Of a stretch of 14,594 bases of DNA, positions 8,801 to 14,402 are shown piece by piece; the first letter of the stretch is position 1, and each line of letters begins with the position of its first letter. The stretch is from Sulfuriferula multivorans (GTDB lineage: Bacteria > Pseudomonadota > Gammaproteobacteria > Burkholderiales > Thiobacillaceae): NCBI GenBank assembly GCA_010365175.1, contig JAAFGW010000038.1, positions 1 through 14,594 on the forward strand. The letters run 5' to 3'. Made by a program: the position numbers and the translations under genes. The notes under the pieces were generated by a model, which did not search any database, was not told where the DNA came from, and worked only from the letters and a program-made list of their open reading frames with translations.

Positions 8801-8895
8801 AGGTAGGCCATCCAGCCGGCACCTGCGACTATCAGCGTCGCCAGCAGGACGAACAGGCGCTGCGCCAGAGAAAACTGAATCAGACGGGCGAGCAT
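5812..8895 (-). CDS. czcA: HME-family RND metal efflux pump, CzcA-like
   Basis: A 1027-residue inner-membrane proton antiporter that drives export of metal cations through the tripartite complex. Start ATG 8895 shares one base with the stop of the fusion-protein gene (TAATG) and follows AAGGAGAG. TM1 is about residues 10-32, the first periplasmic domain 33-335, the TM2-6 block about 336-495, the second periplasmic loop about 550-860 and the final TM block 861-1015. The TM4 motif is AIAIGMLLDAAVVVVEN (394-410), with proton-relay acids D402 and E409. The first aspartate of the Cupriavidus CzcA motif (AIDFG) is Ala396 here. Positions matching the three CusA copper-binding methionines read Q613, E662 and L728. 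It is thus unlikely to be a Cu(I)/Ag(I) pump, but the divalent metal is not fixed. Length is normal and the gene is intact. Confidence 0.95.
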   Translation of the reverse strand: MLARLIQFSLAQRLFVLLATLIVAGAGWMAYLGLPIDAFPDVSSTQVKIIMKAPGMTPEEVESRIAVPIEVEMLGIPKTKILRSVTKYGLVDVTIDFVDGTDIYWARQQVSERLGGLKDSLPADISGGMAPVTTPLGEMFMFTVEAEGLSLAERRSLLDWVIRPALRTVPGVADVNALGGVVRAFEVVPDQIKMAASGVNMAQLKEAIDANNRNDGAGRLGEGDEVLLVRSEGSIKNLDDLRAVVVTMKDGAPIRLGNLAEAKIGTVTRYGVVTQNGKGEAVQGLVLGLRGANAQQVVEGVRKKLDELQPTLPKGVRLDVFYDRASLVDKAVGAVSSALLEATVLVIVLLVLFLGNVRAAVTVALVLPLAALITFILMRSFGMSANLMSLGGLAIAIGMLLDAAVVVVENIVQRLATDPTAGKLPRLHTVYRAVREVAVPVTSGILIIITVFLPLLTLQDLEGKFFVPVALTIVFALAGSLVLSLTVIPVLASYLLREVKHEEPWLPRKLLALYEPALAWGMRRQRIVVGVAVAMLVGAGVVYTQVGKTFMPTMDEGDLIVGIEKLPSISLEQSAALDLKIHQALMKAIPEVTGIVARAGSDEIGLDPMGLNQTDTYLQLKPRDEWRMKSKEALMDEIRKVLDPMPGISYSFTQPIEMRVSEMIIGVRGDLAVKIFGPDLDKLNAYASQVEALLKTVPGNQDVYTVQNDGVQYLQVVVDRLQAGRLGLSVEEIQDALRTQIEGQRAGIVIEGNRRTPIVLRGTEAIRTSPAEFRAMRITTQDGSSVPLASVATLERAEGPVKIDREMGSRYSVVIANVGGRDLVGFVEEAKALVSQKVPLPTGYRITWGGQFENQQRAAARLAVVVPVALGLVFVLLFSTFRSVRQALLILSNVPFALVGGIVALWVTGEYLSVPASVGFIALLGIAVLNGVVLVSYFNQLQSEGMKLAEVVVQGAKRRLRPVLMTASITAFGLIPLLFSTGPGSEIQRPLAIVVIGGLVSATVLTLMLLPILYLRFAFPKREVSDV

Positions 8896-10019
8896 TACTT
8901 GCTCTCCTTCGCGTCGAGCCACGCGCCCTTGAGCGCGACCACGCCACGGACAGCGATCTGCTCGCCGTTCGCAAGCGCGCCTTGCACACGAACCTGTTGC
9001 CCTGCGCTGGCCGTCACCTGCACGGACCGACCTTCAAAGCCGTCTTTGGTGCGCACAAACAAGTACGCCTGCTTGCCGGCATAAACGACAGCGGACAATG
9101 GCACAACCCAGCTGTCTTGCGTGGCTGCGACGGGGAGCGCGACCGTCACAAATTCACCCGGTCTGACCTGGGTGGACTTGCCCTCGATCGCCGCCCGCAA
9201 TGCCACGGTTTGGCTACTGGATGAGACGGTTGGGCTGGCACTCAGAATGCGTGCGGTGACATCTCGGCCCGGTATCTGAACCTTGGTACCAGGCAACCAA
9301 TTCGCGCTTTCGGCGACCGGAAGCTGAATATCAAGCCACAATGAATCCGTTTGTGCCACCGTCAACAACGCTGTTGCGGCCTCGACCCGCTGGCCAGGCA
9401 TCACAGCAATATTAGTCACGATGCCCGCCTGCTTCGCAACCAGAACAATACTGTCTTCCGGCATGCCCGACGCGGTAACGCGCTTGATGGCCGCGGCCGA
9501 CATCCCGCTTAAGCGTAGCGCCGCCCTGGCCTGATTAAGCATCGCCTCGGCCTCACTCAAATTCGCTTGCGCCTCTTGCACGCGGCGCTGCGGGATAATG
9601 CCTTCCTTGAACAGGGATTGTTCGCGCTGCGCAGCCTGCCGCGCGAGGGTGGCGCGGGACGAGGCTTGCAGTAGCTGAAGCTGCACCTGGCCAAGTTCGG
9701 GGCTGACCAGACGCACGAGCGCAGCACCTGAACCCACCACCTGATTCTGCTGAACCAGCAATTGCGCCACCAGGCCGGACACCGGCGAGCTGACCACTTG
9801 TTCGGCCTTGGGCGGGACGATGACCTGAGCCGGGTAACGCGCCAAAATCGAGGCAGTTTGACTTTGCAATGGCGCAGTTTGAATTCCCAGTGCCTGAATC
9901 TGCTTGTTGGGAACGATGAACTTGACCGTTTGCTCGGCCGCCTGTGCGGACACCGCAAATGTGCAGGCCACCGCCATGGCGCAAGTGCATAGACTGGAAC
10001 GTAGATTCCGTTTATTCAT
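8895..10019 (-). CDS. czcB: Periplasmic membrane-fusion (adaptor) protein, CzcB-like
   Basis: A 374-residue HlyD/RND adaptor that links the inner-membrane pump to the outer-membrane factor. ATG 10019 is chosen, with AGAGG upstream; an in-frame TTG at 10025 would add two residues. A Sec signal peptide (about 1-27, ending SAQA) precedes a beta-barrel start (TVKFIVPNKQIQALGIQTAPL), a lipoyl half-motif (VVSSPVSGLVAQLLVQQNQVVGSGAALVRL), a coiled-coil hairpin rich in Ala/Gln/Glu/Arg (about 110-165), the second lipoyl half (IVLVAKQAGIVTNIAVMPGQRVEAATALLTV) and a beta-barrel/membrane-proximal C-terminus. It lacks the His-rich N-terminal extension of the long Cupriavidus CzcB and lacks the N-terminal methionine cluster of CusB, in line with a pump that is not for copper. 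Confidence 0.92.
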   Translation of the reverse strand: MNKRNLRSSLCTCAMAVACTFAVSAQAAEQTVKFIVPNKQIQALGIQTAPLQSQTASILARYPAQVIVPPKAEQVVSSPVSGLVAQLLVQQNQVVGSGAALVRLVSPELGQVQLQLLQASSRATLARQAAQREQSLFKEGIIPQRRVQEAQANLSEAEAMLNQARAALRLSGMSAAAIKRVTASGMPEDSIVLVAKQAGIVTNIAVMPGQRVEAATALLTVAQTDSLWLDIQLPVAESANWLPGTKVQIPGRDVTARILSASPTVSSSSQTVALRAAIEGKSTQVRPGEFVTVALPVAATQDSWVVPLSAVVYAGKQAYLFVRTKDGFEGRSVQVTASAGQQVRVQGALANGEQIAVRGVVALKGAWLDAKESK

Positions 10020-10096
10020 AATCAACCTCTAATAGCGCCTATCGACGCGACGAACGTGCCCATGCGCTTACGCGCAACAGAACGAAATGGGTAAAG

Positions 10097-10119
10097 AATT
10101 CCGCGCGTCGCGCGGAATT
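10097..10119. repeat. Perfect 11-bp-arm palindrome between czcI-like and czcB-like genes
   Basis: AATTCCGCGCG and its exact reverse complement are separated by one base. In the minus-strand transcript this gives a GC-rich hairpin that includes two bases of the czcI-like stop codon. Only CTTTACCC follows, not a U-run, so it is not a standard terminator. It may be a partial attenuator, an mRNA processing or stability element, or a protein-binding site. Confidence 0.8.
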
Positions 10120-10498
10120 AGCTGAAGCAGGAAATTCGGGGGGGGCGAAACGGAGACTCTAGCGCTGGCAGACGCAGCGTGAGCAAATACGGCCTCGTAG
10201 GGGCCACCTGAACGGTGGACTCAACCAGGCCATTGAATACCGTGCTGATGTACTGCTCGGCATGATTATAAGCATGCAGCAACTGGTGCTCGGCATCACT
10301 CATTGGTACGGAATTCGGAGCATTCTCCGCATCAAACGGGGGCGAGTGATCATGACTTGCCAGCCAGTTGGGCGCATGCTGTGCATGGTCGACCTCGTGC
10401 GCGAACCACTTCGAACTGAAGCCGTACGCACCAAAGCTCATCACAACAAACGTGACGAGCATTATTAGCGATACGATTTTTCGGTGTGGACTGCGCAT
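10118..10498 (-). CDS. czcI: Small His-rich CzcI-like membrane/periplasmic protein
   Basis: A 126-residue protein, first gene of the efflux operon. ATG 10498 is preferred; a TTG directly before it adds one residue. No clear Shine-Dalgarno is present. A basic N-terminus (RSPHRK) leads to a hydrophobic signal or anchor (8-27). The exported part has nine His in total with the N-terminal one, in clusters H34-x3-H38-x2-H41, H49-x-H51 and H71-x3-H75-x3-H79, fit to bind metal. The C-terminus ALESPFRPPRIS matches the P-x-R-P-P ending common in CzcI-type proteins. CzcI is thought to be an exported modulator or periplasmic metal-binding factor of czc expression. The match is by size, position, His content and tail rather than strong identity, so the symbol is tentative. 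Confidence 0.65.
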   Translation of the reverse strand: MRSPHRKIVSLIMLVTFVVMSFGAYGFSSKWFAHEVDHAQHAPNWLASHDHSPPFDAENAPNSVPMSDAEHQLLHAYNHAEQYISTVFNGLVESTVQVAPTRPYLLTLRLPALESPFRPPRISCFS

Positions 10499-10564
10499 CA
10501 AGATTTCGTAACTTAATCGATCCGGTAAATATTATTGAATCCAAGGCTCGGCACATCCTTGCTA

Positions 10565-10576
10565 GGGTTTAATCCC
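10565..10576. promoter_or_regulatory. Near-palindrome in the czcI leader
   Basis: GGGTTTAATCCC is symmetrical at 10 of 12 positions and lies between the predicted promoter and the czcI-like start. It could be a repressor operator or a short leader hairpin. No known consensus was recognised. Confidence 0.3.
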
Positions 10577-10597
10577 ATGCGTGGCACTATCTCAACC

Positions 10598-10627
10598 ATC
10601 CTATTTCAGTAGAACAGATACAGTCAA
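10598..10627 (-). promoter_or_regulatory. Candidate sigma70 promoter of the efflux operon
   Basis: Read on the minus strand, TTGACT (10622-10627) and TAGGAT (10598-10603) are separated by 18 bases. Each matches four or five of six consensus positions. Transcription would start near 10591, giving a leader of about 93 bases to the czcI-like ATG. The assignment is by eye only. Confidence 0.45.
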
Positions 10628-10767
10628 CTGCATCTTGAAATCCAATGTCAGGACAGTCTCAGCAAAGTCTCGGGCTATTTCGGTTTCACTCCTGCCGTCA
10701 GACAAGGGGTGTGAGGCCTAGCATTAAGGCTTCGCTGGGACCTGAGGCTGCATAATGCCGGTCAATT

Positions 10768-10784
10768 CTTAAGCTTGTCTTAAG
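10768..10784. promoter_or_regulatory. CTTAAG-N5-CTTAAG direct repeat, candidate response-regulator box
   Basis: Two identical CTTAAG hexamers (10768-10773 and 10779-10784) lie 11 bp apart, one helical turn. This is the layout bound by tandem OmpR-family dimers. It fits both the PmrA-type box and the TTAAG-N6-TTAAG site of Pseudomonas BqsR. The regulator encoded just upstream is an OmpR-family protein, so it is the likely ligand. On the minus strand a weak promoter (AAGACA, 18 bp, CATTAT) overlaps it, pointing to the efflux operon. Confidence 0.5.
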
Positions 10785-10801
10785 TTGCAGGGACATCCTG
10801 G

Positions 10802-10859
10802 TAAATACTTTACGGCTAGCTGTCTCTTGGTCACCAACACGGAAATCAGAAAGTATTTA
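10802..10859. repeat. 10-bp perfect inverted repeat with 38-bp spacer
   Basis: TAAATACTTT (10802-10811) recurs as its exact reverse complement (10850-10859), just after the kinase stop codon. The 38-bp spacer holds a smaller palindrome, TTGGT-C-ACCAA (10827-10837). It could form a long-loop hairpin at the 3' end of the two-component transcript or be a paired binding site. There is no U-run to make it a standard terminator. Confidence 0.6.
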
Positions 10860-10882
10860 GGAAATGCAAGCGCAGGAAAGCA

Positions 10883-12280
10883 TCAGCCGAGCGGCAACGT
10901 TAGCCACGCGGTCAACCCGCCGCCCGGGGTTTCGATGAGTTCCAGTTCGCCAGCGTGAGCATGTATCACCGCTTTCACCAGAGCCAACCCCAAACCGCTT
11001 CCGGATTGACTACGTGCCGTATCACCACGCACGAATCGTTCGATCATGCGTGCGTGTTCTCCGGGCGGAATTCCAGAGCCATGGTCGCGCACAGTAATCC
11101 GTGCTTGTGAACCCACACGCTCCAAGAGCACTTCCAGCGCCACCTCTGGCGCGCTGTATTTAAAGGCGTTGTCGAGCAGGTTGGCAAGCGCTTGGGCGAG
11201 CAGCGCGCGGCTACCCGACACCAGGATGCCGGCGTCTAATTCGAGCTGGAACGGTCGCGCCATGTCCTCGGCTTCGTCAGCGTAGAGCCCGGCGATATCA
11301 CGGACCAGCTCGGCAAGGTCGATGGTTTCACGTCCAGACAACTCGCTACCCGCTTCAAGCCGGGCGATCGACAACAACGCATCGAACGTGCGCATCAGTT
11401 CGTCGGCATCGCTAACTGTCTGTGTCAGCGCCTCCTGATAGGCAGCGGCATCACGCGGTTTGTTCAGTACGACCTCAGCGCGTGTTTTTAGACGCGACAA
11501 GGGTTTGCGCAAATCATGCGCCACGTTGTCCGACACTTCGCGCATCCCCGCTAACGCATGTTCAATGCGTTCAAGCATGGTGTTCAAGTGTCCAGCCAGC
11601 AGATCGAATTCATCGCCACGATCCGTTGTTTTGACGCGTTGAGTGAGATCGCCCGCCGCAATCCGTCCGGCGGTTTGGTTGATTGCATCGATGCGCTTTA
11701 ACCATTGCCAGCCGAGTGACAGCCCCAACAGGACAGCGAAGCTGGCGGTCAGCGCAAGCACGATGGCGGCGGCAATCAGCGCGACTTCGTGCAGGTCTTC
11801 TGCCGCACCCGTATCCTGCGCGATGAGCAGACGCCCGCCGTCAGCAAGCAGCGTTCCGACGGCGGGCAACGGGGTCGATTCGTTATCGTCGTGCGGATCG
11901 CTTTGTTCGCTTACCGTGAGTTCGCCCTGCCACAGGGCTCCATCGGGGGTGAGCCCGTCCGGCCAGTGGTTTACGCTGCCTGCCAACATCTTGCCGTGCG
12001 CGTCTTCGAGACGGTAATGGCGCGCACCCCGCGTCCGGCTGCGGGTGTCGGCAAGTGCGGCGACACGCGTGGCAAGTGCAGGCGCAGGCAGACTTTTCAA
12101 TGTAGCGAGTTCGCTGCTGAGACTTTCTGCAATCTGCAGGTCGACATAGCGGTTGACCACCCAGAACAGCGCCGCCAACGCGATTGCCAGCACGACGACT
12201 TGCAGCAATGCGTAGCGCAGTGCCAATCGGATCGCCGAGGTTCGCCCAAGTTGCCGAAGTCGCGCCAGTCGCGCGCTCAC
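10883..12280 (-). CDS. Sensor histidine kinase, heavy-metal/QseC-like type
   Basis: A 465-residue inner-membrane kinase. It starts with GTG 12280, overlapping the regulator stop by 4 bp (GTGA), so the two are translationally coupled. TM1 is about 20-43, a periplasmic sensor region 44-165 follows, TM2 is about 166-190 and a HAMP domain about 191-243. The HisKA motif VSDNVAHDLRKPLSRLK places the phosphorylated His at 255. The ATPase domain has an N-box (NLLDNAFKYS, 367-376), G1 (DHGSGIP, 399-405), F-box (ERFVRGD) and G2 (GSGLGLALV, 427-435). All catalytic motifs are intact. The periplasmic part includes an acidic/His patch, SDPHDDNE (127-134), that might bind cations; this is inference. Location directly upstream of the efflux operon suggests it governs that operon. 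Confidence 0.93.
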   Translation of the reverse strand: MSARLARLRQLGRTSAIRLALRYALLQVVVLAIALAALFWVVNRYVDLQIAESLSSELATLKSLPAPALATRVAALADTRSRTRGARHYRLEDAHGKMLAGSVNHWPDGLTPDGALWQGELTVSEQSDPHDDNESTPLPAVGTLLADGGRLLIAQDTGAAEDLHEVALIAAAIVLALTASFAVLLGLSLGWQWLKRIDAINQTAGRIAAGDLTQRVKTTDRGDEFDLLAGHLNTMLERIEHALAGMREVSDNVAHDLRKPLSRLKTRAEVVLNKPRDAAAYQEALTQTVSDADELMRTFDALLSIARLEAGSELSGRETIDLAELVRDIAGLYADEAEDMARPFQLELDAGILVSGSRALLAQALANLLDNAFKYSAPEVALEVLLERVGSQARITVRDHGSGIPPGEHARMIERFVRGDTARSQSGSGLGLALVKAVIHAHAGELELIETPGGGLTAWLTLPLG

Positions 12281-12960
12281 CGTTCGTCGCCCAGTCGGTA
12301 GCCAATGCCGCGCAGGGTATGCAGCAGCGGCGAGCCGAAATCACGGTCGATCTTGGCGCGCAAGCGGCTGATCTGGCTATCGACCACGTTGGTTTGGGGA
12401 TCAAAGTGCAGATCCCACACTTGTTCCAGCAGCATGGTTCGCGTCACGATGTGCCCGCTGCGTCGCATCAGGTATTCCAGCAAACGCAATTCGCGTGGCT
12501 GCAGACGGATGAGTTGTCCGGCGCGCATGACGCGACGGCGCTCGAGGTCGAGTTCGAGGTCGGCCACTTGCAACACCCCGGGTGCAACGGCTTCTGTGGG
12601 GGTTGCGCGCCGTGCAAGTGCATCGATGCGCGCCAGCAGTTCGGCAAAGGCGTAAGGCTTCACCAGATAATCGTCACCCCCCGCGCGCAATCCTTCGACG
12701 CGCTGGTCGACCTGCCCCAGCGCAGACAATACGAGTACAGGGGTTGTTCGTCCGTCTGCACGCAACATGCGGATAAGCGAAAGTCCGTCCCGACGCGGCA
12801 GCATCCGATCGACCAGCAACACGTCGTAGTCGTTTTGAAGTGCAAGTTGCAGGCCTACTTCACCATCATGCGCACAGTCAACGACATGGCCAGACTCAGT
12901 CAGTCCGCGTCGCAGATATTCAGCGGCTTCAATGTCGTCTTCAATGATCAGAATTTTCAT
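12277..12960 (-). CDS. OmpR/PhoB-family response regulator
   Basis: A 227-residue transcription factor, partner of the kinase that follows. The receiver domain (1-118) has the acidic pocket D8/D9, phospho-acceptor D51 (LLVDRMLP), S79 and K101 (YLVKPYAF). The winged-helix DNA-binding domain (about 127-225) has the recognition region RSGHIVTRTMLLEQVWDLHFDPQTNVVDSQISRLRAKID and ends HTLRGIGYRL. The HFDPQTNVVD stretch is common in CusR/CzcR/QseB-like regulators of metal or cation genes. There is no clear Shine-Dalgarno before ATG 12960. It diverges from the PepSY gene, with a shared 168-bp region holding a GTTTCA direct repeat that may be its autoregulatory site. The exact orthology (CzcR, BqsR, QseB) cannot be settled by reading. 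Confidence 0.93.
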   Translation of the reverse strand: MKILIIEDDIEAAEYLRRGLTESGHVVDCAHDGEVGLQLALQNDYDVLLVDRMLPRRDGLSLIRMLRADGRTTPVLVLSALGQVDQRVEGLRAGGDDYLVKPYAFAELLARIDALARRATPTEAVAPGVLQVADLELDLERRRVMRAGQLIRLQPRELRLLEYLMRRSGHIVTRTMLLEQVWDLHFDPQTNVVDSQISRLRAKIDRDFGSPLLHTLRGIGYRLGDER

Positions 12961-12990
12961 GGCACAAGTTTAATCGTGGCGCGCGGCAAT

Positions 12991-13007
12991 GTTTCATTAC
13001 CGTTTCA
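12991..13007. promoter_or_regulatory. GTTTCA-N5-GTTTCA direct repeat in the divergent promoter region
   Basis: Two GTTTCA hexamers (12991-12996 and 13002-13007) are spaced 11 bp apart between the regulator and PepSY genes. On the minus strand the half-site nearer the regulator lies 18 bases before TAAACT, a possible -10, so the repeat could overlap the regulator's promoter. That promoter would start transcription only a few bases from the ATG. A single GTTTCA half-site also occurs at 10683-10688 upstream of the efflux operon. Confidence 0.42.
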
Positions 13008-13052
13008 CGAGGTGTCGTGGTCAGGGCGAACCTTACCAAACCGTCACTTTTC

Positions 13053-13067
13053 CGCCAGCATCTGGCG
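13053..13067. repeat. Short hairpin upstream of the PepSY gene
   Basis: CGCCAG-CAT-CTGGCG is a perfect 6-bp inverted repeat with a 3-base loop, about 60 bases before the PepSY start. It may be an operator or a leader hairpin; it lacks a T-run. Confidence 0.35.
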
Positions 13068-13128
13068 AGATTCACTGCGTAGTCTTCACATCACGGCAAT
13101 AACGCCGCTGTTGATGAAAGGAAATACC

Positions 13129-13530
13129 ATGAAACGCAATACTAAAATTCTCGCCGCCGTCACCCTGGTTGCTTCGCTCGCTGCGGGTACGGCCTTCGCT
13201 ACCGGCGCAATCAAGCTGCCTGATGAAGTCAAATCGTCCAGCATCAAACTGCCACGCGGCATCGAATCTCAGGCCGAGTTTGCCAAGCATGCCAAGATTA
13301 GCCAGCAACAAGCGGAAGCAGCTGCGCTTGCGGTACAACCCGGCCAGGTAGTGAAAGCCAAACTCGATGACGAAGACGGTTACCTGGTCTGGCAGATTGA
13401 TGTCAAGCACGACAGAGGCACGACTGAAATAGCCGTCGATGCCGGCAATAGCAAAGTCCTCGCGGCTGAAGCCGAAGAGGATGATGATCATCATGGCCGC
13501 AACCATGAAGATCGCAACGAGCGCAGTTAA
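13129..13530 (+). CDS. PepSY-domain periplasmic protein with acidic/His tail
   Basis: A 133-residue secreted protein. ATG 13129 follows AAAGGAAA at 6 bases; the open frame extends far upstream but that part is antisense to the regulator and is not coding. A Sec signal peptide (1-24) ends at AFA. Residues about 50-115 form one PepSY domain: ISQQQAEAAALAVQPGQVVKAKLDDEDGYLVWQIDV followed by TTEIAVDAGNSKVLAAE. The tail (114-131) is strongly acidic with His (EAEEDDDHHGRNHEDRNE), suited to bind divalent metal. Small PepSY proteins are often encoded beside two-component systems and are thought to tune signal sensing or inhibit partners in the periplasm. Divergence from the regulator and a terminator just after the stop suggest a single-gene unit under that regulator; this is inferred. 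Confidence 0.9.
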   Translation: MKRNTKILAAVTLVASLAAGTAFATGAIKLPDEVKSSSIKLPRGIESQAEFAKHAKISQQQAEAAALAVQPGQVVKAKLDDEDGYLVWQIDVKHDRGTTEIAVDAGNSKVLAAEAEEDDDHHGRNHEDRNERS

Positions 13531-13538
13531 GCACCACG

Positions 13539-13561
13539 ACCGCCCCATGGGCGGTTTTTTT
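13539..13561 (+). terminator. Rho-independent terminator after the PepSY gene
   Basis: ACCGCCC and GGGCGGT pair around a CAT loop, followed by a run of seven T (13555-13561). It begins 8 bases after the PepSY stop and separates that gene from the DUF347 pair. Confidence 0.92.
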
Positions 13562-13617
13562 ATGGCCTATCTGCCATTCAAAACCACCCAGCGCATTTTT
13601 CCATCAGGGAAAACATA

Positions 13618-14376
13618 ATGAACACTGTCGCTCATAACGCATTAAGCAAAGTACCAGCAGTCACCCTGATGTTCTGGATCGTGAAAATTGCTGCCACCAC
13701 GCTAGGGGAAACCGGTGGTGACGCGGTATCCATGTCGATGCAACTCGGCTATCTCGTCGCGACCGGTGTTTTCGCGGTCGTATTTCTGATCGCGGTGGCT
13801 GCGCAGATCGGTGCGAAGCGCTATCAACCCTGGCTTTACTGGACGACCATCATCGCCACCACGACCGTCGGCACGACGCTGGCCGACTATGCCGACCGCT
13901 CGCTGGGCATTGGATATGCCGGAGGCACAACGCTGTTGTTTACCTTGCTGATGGTTTCGCTGGCAGTCTGGTATCGCACGCTCGGAACCGTGTCGGCAGA
14001 CAGTGTGAGCACACCGAAATCCGAAGCGTTCTACTGGGTCACCATCATGTTTTCGCAAACGCTGGGCACCGCGCTCGGCGACTGGACGGCCAGCACGGCG
14101 GGGCTGGGGTATACCGGTGGCGCGGCAGTATTCAGCGTGCTGCTGGCACTGGTTGTCGTCGCGTACTACCGGACCAGCATCTCGCATACTGCCTTGTTCT
14201 GGGCGGCGTTCATTCTCACCCGGCCACTCGGCGCTGTAGTCGGAGACTTTCTCGATAAACCCATCGATGCAGGTGGACTGGCCTTGAGCCGTTATACGGC
14301 ATCGGCGGTGCTGCTTCTCTTCATCGCCGGCTGTCTGTGGCTGTTTCCACAAAAAGCAGCCAGCAAAGTCCACTAA
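13618..14376 (+). CDS. DUF347-repeat (COG4705) integral membrane protein
   Basis: A 252-residue protein almost wholly made of hydrophobic helices (about eight). Start ATG 13618 follows CAGGGAAAA. Four internal repeats can be seen, each with a G-x4-D core at a membrane segment: LGETGGD (29-35), VGTTLAD (84-90), LGTALGD (149-155) and LGAVVGD (204-210). Spacing between cores is 55, 65 and 55 residues, matching the roughly 55-residue DUF347 repeat. The first core also has a Glu (E31). The four membrane-embedded aspartates suggest an ion or cation path, but the family has no function I can name with confidence. The gene follows the PepSY terminator by 56 bp and is followed by a paralogue 26 bp on. 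The neighbouring regulator suggests cation stress as context. Confidence 0.85.
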   Translation: MNTVAHNALSKVPAVTLMFWIVKIAATTLGETGGDAVSMSMQLGYLVATGVFAVVFLIAVAAQIGAKRYQPWLYWTTIIATTTVGTTLADYADRSLGIGYAGGTTLLFTLLMVSLAVWYRTLGTVSADSVSTPKSEAFYWVTIMFSQTLGTALGDWTASTAGLGYTGGAAVFSVLLALVVVAYYRTSISHTALFWAAFILTRPLGAVVGDFLDKPIDAGGLALSRYTASAVLLLFIAGCLWLFPQKAASKVH

Positions 14377-14402
14377 TCCACCCAACAAACCAGAAATCGA
14401 TC

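Larger units (their letters stand above)
10502..10882. promoter_or_regulatory. Gene-free regulatory stretch between sensor kinase and czcI-like gene
   Basis: This 381-bp stretch has no credible reading frame on either strand. It holds the sites listed separately: a sigma70-like promoter facing the czcI-like gene, a near-palindrome in its leader, a CTTAAG direct repeat and a 10-bp inverted repeat near the end of the kinase gene. It is noticeably more AT-rich at both ends than the flanking genes, as expected of a control region. Confidence 0.75.

Noticed and set aside
10785..10812. Plus-strand promoter using the second CTTAAG as -35 and TAAATA as -10
   Set aside because: No plus-strand gene lies downstream; the next genes are all on the minus strand, and the -10 match is poor.
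12184..13128. Long plus-strand open frame leading into the PepSY gene
   Set aside because: It is antisense to the response regulator, which has full family motifs. The PepSY protein has its own signal peptide and ribosome binding site at 13129.
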